Part shown: piece by piece, positions 45,901 through 55,470 of the stretch
Position numbering within the stretch: the first letter of the stretch is position 1
How the letters are laid out: the number at the start of each line of letters is the position of its first letter
NCBI GenBank assembly: GCA_023630585.1
Contig: CM042548.1
Coordinates: forward strand, 11,412,527 to 11,476,526
DNA length: 64,000 nt
Reading direction: 5' to 3'
DNA from: Cranoglanis bouderius
Lineage: Eukaryota; Chordata; Actinopteri; Siluriformes; Cranoglanididae
Program-made: the position numbers and the translations under genes
Notes under the pieces: generated by a model
The model's database searches: none
Seen by the model: the letters and a program-made list of their open reading frames with translations, nothing else
Told to the model about the DNA's origin: nothing

Positions 45901-48900
45901 GAATCCTGTTAGAGAGGAGTGAGTACAGCATCAGATAGGTCTGTGTAAGTCCTTTGTCAAGCAGGAGGTCTTCAGTCTTGGTTTGACAACAGCCTGTGAC
46001 TCAGCTGTTTGGACTACCAGAGGAAGTTCATTCCACCAGCAGGTTGCCCAGGACAGAGACGATTGATGTATGTCTTCCTTGTACCTTGAAGGATAGGTCT
46101 GTTTTAGCTTTGTAGGCAAACATCAGTGTTTTAAATCTGAAGCGAGCAGCTACAGGAAGCCAGCGGAGAGAATGCAGCAATGGGGTGATGTGGGGGAACT
46201 TGGAGAGATTGAAAACAAGTCTGGCAGCTGTATTCTGGATCAGTTGCAAGGGTCAGACCACAGAGGGGAAGACCTGCCAGGAGCGAGTTACAGTAGTCCA
46301 ATGACGTATCCAGGATTATTCTCCAGATGCCCTGTGCTTGCAGTGTGTGAATAAGCACGTGTGTTTGTGTGGCTGCAGCGGGCACAGTGATGAGGAGGCT
46401 AATCTCAGAGTGGAATGTGACTCAGATGGTGAGCGAGCTGTCCTTGGTCACCGTGCACCTGATGTCCTCCAGCTCAGACGAGACAGCCGACCACCAGATC
46501 AATGCACAGGTGAAGAAGACCCATTTACTCAGCCTGTCTTCACTCAGCTATCAGAGACAAAGCAACCGCATGGAGGAGGTGAGACCACATATTCACAACT
46601 CACATGAATCTATACAATTTCTAGCTCATTCTTATCTTCTCATCTTGTAGGATTGTGCTCAATGTAAATGTTTAATTTGGATAAAGAAAATGTGGTGTGG
46701 CATGGTGGGGCAACAGATCACAGTCTGATCATGAGCTCCAATTACTGTCTGTGTAGAGTTTCACACGTTTTCCTAATGTCTATGTGGGTTTCCTCAGGGT
46801 GCTTCAGGTTCCTCCTGCTTCCTAAAGTAATGCTATTAGCTGGATTAGCTACTCTAATTTGTGTGTGAGAGTGTATATGACTATGTGCAATGGACTAGCA
46901 TCCTGACCAGATCTTCATGCCCTGTTCTGTGTGGTACTGGGATAGGATCCAGATCCGTCACAATGCAATAACTTCAAAATTTAGTAGTCTTGTGACTGAG
47001 GTAGTTCTTTTGCAATAATTCCAGTCAAACATTTGTGGAATTGTTCTCAAACAACAATAATTTGTCTTTTTTCTCTGAATGGATGCTTTGTGGATTGTGT
47101 AACTCTGTGTTGATGAGATGATATTAACCAGTTAGTTAATAGTTGATATTAACTAATAGTTCATATAATTTTTAAGAATTATGGTGTTATCACGTTTGTT
47201 TCCAACAGGAAGTCAGTTCAAAGGACGAGTTCAATGCCTCCTACACGCACAAGCTGTGTTTGGTAGATCTGCGTGCCTCGTGGACTGCCGCCAACAGGAA
47301 CATCGCGTTCGGTCTGTATGATGGTTACAAGAAGGCAGCCGTACTGAAGAGGAACCTGTCCACAGAGGCACTGAAGGGCCTGAGGATTGACGCACAACTT
47401 CAAGCTAAGAAGCTTAAACGCTCCATGTCCACTTACACACCTAACACTACTCTTTCTACCCCTATTGTACCTACTGCCAATCGCACAGAGAAGAACCATA
47501 ATGAAGGTGCACAGTTTTCCAATTTTTATTTAAACTGAATGTATTACGGGAACATTATGGCTGAATCTGTGTGATTGTGGTTTCCAGGCACGTCCATGCT
47601 GCAGAAGCTGATTGAGGAGACAGATAAGTTTGTGGTGTTTTCTGAAGAGGATGCTGGAGTGAGCGACCAGCTGAGCGGAATCGCAGCATGCCAGACAGAT
47701 GATGTGTACAACCACAACTGGTGCATTGAGCTTGTCAACTGTCAGGTAGAGGACAAATCTTCACTATTTTTTGGGAAACTGTTTCCATCTTGTTTATATT
47801 CTATCTGAATCATATCGTATTGCCCTTTCTGTTTGTTTATATTTAGATGATGCTGCGAGGCACTGAGACGGCAGGGTGTGTGCTTGTTTCGGCTGCAAAG
47901 GCTCAGCTGCTGCAGTGTGAGCATCATCCAGCTTGGTACAATGATACACTGAAGCAGAAGACCTCTTGGGCCTGCTCATTGGACTGTATGCAGTATTTTG
48001 CCACCATGGAGCCCAATCCTTCAGAACAGGAGGACTGGCAACTGTGGCTAGAGGTGAGTTCATTTACTTGCCTCAGCTGTATAAGAGGGACTTCAAAGTG
48101 ACACTTTCCATGTAATGTATTGACTTTTGTTTATGCAAGCCGTTCTTGATAAGTCTCGTCCAGGTTGTTTGCCACATCAGCCAATTTCAATATCAATAAT
48201 TTCAAAAACAGGGCTGAATTCTGGCTACTGTTTTTAACACTTAATACAGACAGCATTTGAATTAAATGGAGGTGTGTCCTGTTTTGTGAACGCACAGGTG
48301 AAAAACATTGAGGAACACAGGCAACGGACCCTGGACTCTGTGCAGGAGCTGATGGAGAGCGGGCAGGCTGTAGGTGGCATGGTCAGCACCACCACAGGTA
48401 CACTGCTGTTCTTGCAATGTAGGGTCCTTTGAGTCCATTAGACTATTAAGCTTGCAGACAATGACAATTATAACCTGTATTGTGGAATAAATGTTTGGAG
48501 AAACAAAAACTCCATAAACACTCTTAGGTCATACACTAAATGGCCAAAAGTTTGTGGACACCTGACCATCACACCCATATGTGAGCCTTCCCCAAACTGT
48601 TGACACAAGGTTTGAAGCACACAAATTGTAAATGGTAAGCACTTATATAGTGCCTTTCAACCTTAGCGGTTCTATAAAGTGCTTTACACTGTTTCACATT
48701 CACCCATTCAAACACACACCAATGACAGCAAAGCTGCCATGCTCAAAATGCATGCAAGACGCTAGCCTGCTATTGGGAGCAACTTGGGGTTCAGTGTCTT
48801 GCCCAAGGACACTTCGGCATGTGGAGTCATGTGGGCCGGGAATCGAACCGCCAATGCTGTAGCATTACAATTTCCCGTCTTTGGAACTAAGGGGCCCAAA

Positions 48901-51900
48901 CTGTTCCATGAAGACATGGTTTGCAAAGATTGGAGTGGAAAAACTTGTGCGTCCTACAAGGAACCCTGACCTCAACCCCAATGAACACGTTTGGGCTGAA
49001 CTCAAACCCTGACTGCACCCTCCTCCCATGACATCAGTGCCTGACCTCACTAATGCTCTTGTGGGTGAATGTGTACAAATCCCCACAGCCACGCTCCAAA
49101 ATCTAGTGGAAAGCCTTCCCAGAAAGTGGAGGTTATTATAACAGCAAAGAGGGACAAAATCTATAAGGGAATGCTCAGCAAGCACATATGGGTGTGATTG
49201 GTCAGGTGTCCACAAAGTTTTGGTGACTGAACAGTAAAAAGTAGTTAACTACTGGGCATTTTGAGCATAATTTATTTATATTTATATGTTTAATTTATGT
49301 CAGCAACATTCGGTTGAGTTTCACCACAGTAACTTCAGTCATGCCAGCGCAGATACAAGGAGCTGTGTTTCACAGCAGTTTGTTGATTTGTGAGTTGCAT
49401 CTTATTAACGTTGTTTGCTGTGGGCAGTGAGAAAATGTGTGTATATATTCTGTATGCATAAGACTGGAACCAGCCGTCACAGGTGCAGGAGACTCAGCAG
49501 GTCCAGCGCATTATCTCACGTTGCAGCTGCCGCATGTACTACATCGGTTACAGTCATGATGTTGACCCAGAGCTAGCAACACAGATCAAACCTCCAGAAA
49601 TACGTGACCGCCATGAAAAAGAGGATCTGCTCAAGAAGCAGGCTGGTAGGGCCAACAATTTTCTTAAAATGACACCGCAAACATTGCTAAAATTCTGTGT
49701 TATATTGTGGGAGTACTTAAATCTAGCCTCCATTCCCGTTATGCCTGCCAGGTGCGGTAGACACCTTCACCCTTATTCATAATGATCTGGAGATCTCTAC
49801 CAACCCAGTGCAGTATGCCATGATTCTGGACATAGTCAACAACCTCCTGCTACATGTGGAACCTAGACGCAAGGTTAGAGATTTTTGCAAGTAGTCTGTA
49901 ATGCTGCTGGGTATAAAGAGATGGGCTTTCTACAATGCACTTTGACTCACAGGAGCACAGTGAGAAGAAGCAGCGTGTGCGCTTCCAGCTGGAGATCTCC
50001 AGCAATCCTGAGGAGCAGCGCAGCAGCATTCTACACCTGCAGGAGGCCGTTCGCCAGCATGTGGCCCAGATCCGTCGACTCGAGAAGCAGATCTACTCCA
50101 ACATAAGGGTTAGTGTCTAAAATCTACACATTATATGCATTGTTTCATAACAATGTAGAAATAGTAAAGCACCCTGTTTAAAAAGCAGTTTTACATGTCT
50201 AGTTAATGCTATGGTAATGCTCTAAATGGACATAGCTTTAGGGCTTTTTTCTCCGTAAGTTTAGATGTTTTCACACTTTGTTTGGATTCCTGCAGTCCCA
50301 AACTGAGGAACTAAGAGGAGATGAGCTGTCTGACATCAATATGCGCCTGCAGAATCAGCTCAATCAGGAGAAGACTGACATGCAAATGAAAAGTGAGGAG
50401 CTCAACATCCTCATCAGGTGGATATGCATTGGTTCATGGTTGAAAAAATTAATGGTTTAATTAATGGTTCTAGTGACTGACTACAGTCCCCTCTGAAAGT
50501 ACTGGAACAGCAAGGCCAATTCTTTTGTTTCCTCTATACACTGAAGACATTTGAGTTTGAGATCAAAATATGAATATGAGACGATAGATCAGTATTTCAG
50601 CTTTAGTTTCCTGATATTTACATCTAAATGTGTTAAACAACTTAAAACGTGGCACCTTTGGTGGCAGACCACCCAGTTTTTAGCTGAACAAAAGTATTGG
50701 AACAGATAGACTTAAAGTAAATAACACTTAATATTTGGTTGTATATCCCTTGCTTGCAATAACTACATCAAGCTGGTGACACAATGACATCACAAAACTG
50801 TTGCATTCTTCTTTTGTGACGCTTTTTCAGGCTTGTACTGCAGCTTCTTGCAGTTGTTTGGGGGGGGTTTCTCCCTTCGGTCTCCTCTTCAGGAGGTGAA
50901 ATGCTGTTCAACTGGGTTAAGGTCTGGTGATTGACTTGGCCAGTCTAAAACCTTCCAATTTTTTTCCCCTGATGAAGTCCTTTGTTGTGATGGCAGTGTG
51001 TGTTGGATCATTGTCTTGCTGCGTGATGAACTTCCTCCCAATTAGATTGGATGCATTTTTCTGTAAATTGCCAGACAGAATCTTTCAGTAAACTTCTGAA
51101 TTCATTCTGCTGCTACTATCATGAGTTACATCATCAATAAAGATTAGTGAGCCTTTTACAGAAGCAGCCATGCAAGCCCAAGCCATGACACTACCTCCAC
51201 CGTGTTTCACAGATGAGCTTGTATGTTTTGGATCATGAGCAGATCCTTTCTTTCTCTACACTTTGGCCTTTCCATCACTTTGGTAGAGGTTAATCTTTGT
51301 TCCAGAACTTTTGTGGCTCATCTCTGTATTTCTTTGCAAATTCCAATTTGGCTTACTGCTGATGAGTGGTTTGCATCTTGTGGTGTGGCCTCTATATTTC
51401 TGCTCTTGAAGTCTTCTTTGAGCGGTGGATTGTAATAATCTACCCCGGCCCTGTGGAGGTTGTTGGTGATGTCACTGTTTTTCTCACAGCTCTCAGAATG
51501 TTTGTCATCAACTGCTGTTTTTTTCCCCTTTGCTGACCTGTTCTATATATCTGGATGTTAGCACACCAGTGGTTTCTTTCCTTTACAGGACATTCCAAAT
51601 GGTTGTATTGGCTATGCCCAATGTTTGTGCAATGGCTGTAATCAATTGTCCCTCTTTTCTTGGCTTCAAAATAACTTGCTTTCCTCCCATAGACAACTTT
51701 CTGGTCTTCATGTTGGTTTATACTACAACAAAATGCAGTCTTCACAGGTGAAACCTAGGGCTCAAACCAAGAATAGACATTCAGAGCTGTTAATTGTTTA
51801 AACAATGAACCTAACAGGGCACACCTGGGCAGCAAGAAACACCTGTCAGTCACATGTTCCAGTATTTTTGATCACTTGAAAAATGGGTGGGTTCAAACGA

Positions 51901-54900
51901 AATGTGCCATGTTCTAAGTTGTTTAATACATCTAGATGTAAATGAAAGCTGAAATTCTGATCTATCATCTGAATATCTTTTGATCTCAAACCAAAATGTC
52001 TTCAGCGTATACAATAATAATAATAATAATAAATAATAATAATTGGCCTTGCCGGGACTGTGTTTGTATAGTTAGGTGGTTATATTGAAAAGTTGACATA
52101 AATAAGCACTCTCTTTCCAGATGTTTTAAGGACTTCCAACTGCAGCGGGCGAATAAGCTTGAGCTGCGAAAGCCTCCAGAAGACGTGAGTGTGGTGCGTC
52201 GTACCGAAATCTATTTTGCTCAGGCTCGCTGGTGTCTCACAGAGGAGGACGGACAGCTGGGCATCGCTGAGCTCGAGCTGCAGAGGTTTATGTACAGCAA
52301 GGTGAGCTTGATATCTACAGACAATTGTTGCCCTCAACCCAAAACATGGTTGATTCACTTCCTCCAGTTGGGTCAATTGAGAATCGAATCACTTTCTCAC
52401 TCCAGTCGAACCGCACTACATTCTGATTGGAACCCGACTGAGACCACCTTGCTCAGATGCTCTCTGACTGGTTTTGGTCTGTACCCGAGTGTTCTCAAAG
52501 AGAAAAATGCACCAAGGTTCGATTCAATCAGACTAAATGCTGCATATGTGAAAGCACCCTTAGGACATTTATGGAAAAATAACATTACTGATAAACTGTA
52601 AATTTTACAGTGGGGCATAACAAGTTTACAAGTTTACAGTGGGGTATAAGTTCTCACTTTGATTATCAGCATAATCCACATCAGTCTGAGTTAAAGTCAC
52701 TGGAGCCTCATCTTCTTCTCTTCACTCGACTTCTTACTGTCTGTGCCACCTGTGCATGCAGCAGTGGGGAAATAATCACTGATTAATGCAAAAATGTATA
52801 CGTGTTCTTGTCTGCTTTGATGACGATGTGGCAGAGCAGGTGCATCAAGGACAGCTGCCATCTGATCACAAAACAGAATTGATTAGGTTTAAGTATATTA
52901 TTGGCAGAAAAACACAATTTTGGTCAAAACCTGAATTTTCTGGCCCGCTCCACGTATAATTTTAGTATATATAATTATCTAATTTGTATTAATTCTCCAT
53001 GCTGTGTTCTCCTTGCTCTTTCTGTGCAGATTTGGTAAAGGATTTTTGCTGTATTCTATTTATATCTGCTGTTTTTGTCTTTTAACTATTGATGAGGTAT
53101 AAATAGTTGCATAGTAAGGTGAAAGTAGTTTAATTTATTTCTGCTTTTCCCACAGCTGAACAAATCTGATGACACAGCAGAACATCTTTTGGAACTTGGC
53201 TGGTTCACGATGAATAACCTGCTTCCCAATGCTGCTTACAAGGTACTGCAGTATGCATTCATGCAAACATGAAAACAACTCACGATTTCAACTGAAGCTT
53301 TTGGACACCAAACTAGACTAGTTGTGTTTCTGTGAAAGTATGACTTTATTAGCTTGGTTTTTGAGAGATCACTACCAAGACAATGTTTAAATATAACTTT
53401 ACTGTAACTATTATTGTTGGCTCAGATTATTGGTGCTATTTTCTAAGTCTTATAACTTTTCTACTTGGTCTCTCTTGTGCAGCACGTGAGGGTACGTATG
53501 GTATTAAGTATGTTTGTCAGACATCTTTCCCCATTTCAACTGTAGAAGATACACTATATGGCCAAACGTTTGTGTACACCTGACCCTCACACCCATATGT
53601 AGTTCTTCCCCAAACTGTTGCCACAAAGTTGGAAGCTCACAATTGTATAGAATGTCTTTGTATGCTGTAGCATTACAGTTTCCCTTCACTGGAACTAAGA
53701 GACCCAAACCTGTTCCAGCATGGCAGTGCACTTGTGCACAAAGCGAGCTTCACGAAGACATGGTTTGCCAGGAATTCAAGTCTCCTTCACAAAGCCCTGA
53801 CCTCAACTCACTTAACACCTTTGGGTTGAAGTGGAACACTGACTCCTTGCCCGACATCAGTGCCTGACCTCACTAACGCACTTGTGGCTGAATGGGCAAA
53901 TTCACGCTCACAGCCATGCTCCAAAATCTAGTGTAAAGCCTTCCCAGAAGAATGGAGGTTATTATAACAGCAAAGGGGGACTAAATCTGAAATAGTATTT
54001 TAAAAATGCACATATGGGTGTGATGGTTAGGTGTCCACAAACTTTTGGCCATACATGGCATCTGCTCTCTGGTAAAAAAAAAAAAAAAAAAAAGCTTGCA
54101 GGAATTTACTGTTTTGTCATTTTTGCTTGATTTTAGTCCTACATTTTCATCTGATTGTTTATATTTGTACTGTATACTCATCTGCCTCTGCTATACTAGA
54201 TTATTTTTGGTTTAAAAACAAAAAGAAAAAAAAAAAGAAGAAGAAGAAGAATATGAATAAAAAATAGAACCATACAAATTTTAGCATGAGTGTGCTCTAA
54301 ATGTGAGTTACATGATACATGTTGTGGTTCATTGCACTACTGCTTTGCACTGTAGGTGGTGTTGCGTCCACAGAGCCCCTGCCAGTCAGGACGACAGCTT
54401 GCCCTCCGCATCTTCAGCAAAGTTCGTCCCCCTGTGGGCGGGATTTCTGTCAAAGAGCATTTTGAGGTCATTTGGATAGAACTCCAAGCATTGAAAGTGC
54501 TTGAAAAGTGCAAAATAGCCTGTTACCATTTGCTTTGCACCATGTTAAAACATGTTTTAATGACTAGGTCAATGTGGTCCCACTTACCATCCAGCTGATG
54601 TACCACTTCTTTAAGAGAATGATGGGATTTTTCTTCCCTGGAAGAAATGTGGAGGAGGAAGAAGTTGGAGACGAGGAGGATAAGTTACGAATGGTCACCA
54701 CAGGTTTGAGCGGTTATATTTAAAATGAACTACACTCTTTTCTTCTACTTTTTTCCTTTTCTGTGTGTAGCCCTGACATGCTGATATCCATACTGCTGTG
54801 CCTACTGGTCAATATTAGTTTTATCTGTTCTGCGCTTTGGGAATATTGGCTTTCTAATGGCTGTGCCCAAGGCCACACTGATAGCTCAGGCCTGGCTATT

Positions 54901-55419
54901 AAAAGCTCAGCTCACTGACGTTAATCAGAGGTGGGTAGAGTAACCAAAAATTTTACTCAAGTACAATTAAAACTACTTATAAAAATTATTACTCATGTAA
55001 AAGTAATAATATTAATAATTACTTGAGTAAGAGTAAAAAAGGATCCAATGAGAAGACGACTCAGGTAGCAAGTTACTAATTACTTCAGATCTGATTAAAA
55101 TGAAGGGAAAATCCTGAATCTCAGACTACACGGAGAACTGTAAGTCACACCTGTCCTTGAAAGTCTGTCTGTTCTGTTTATATGATATAAAACCTGGGTT
55201 CAAGATGAAGCAGCATTTCCCAGTCCTGTGATGGGTACAATAACACAGAGGTGGTCATTTTCAACACAAAATCTTACACACACCCCAAAAAACAAACATT
55301 TTCCCAACAGTTGACTGTCTTTATTTTCACAACATGTTAACAACACAAACTTATCAGCATCTGCATTTAAACAAGACAACAGAGAACAAAAGAACAGACT
55401 ATTGAACAGAAAAGAAAAG

Positions 55420-55470
<51 letters not shown>

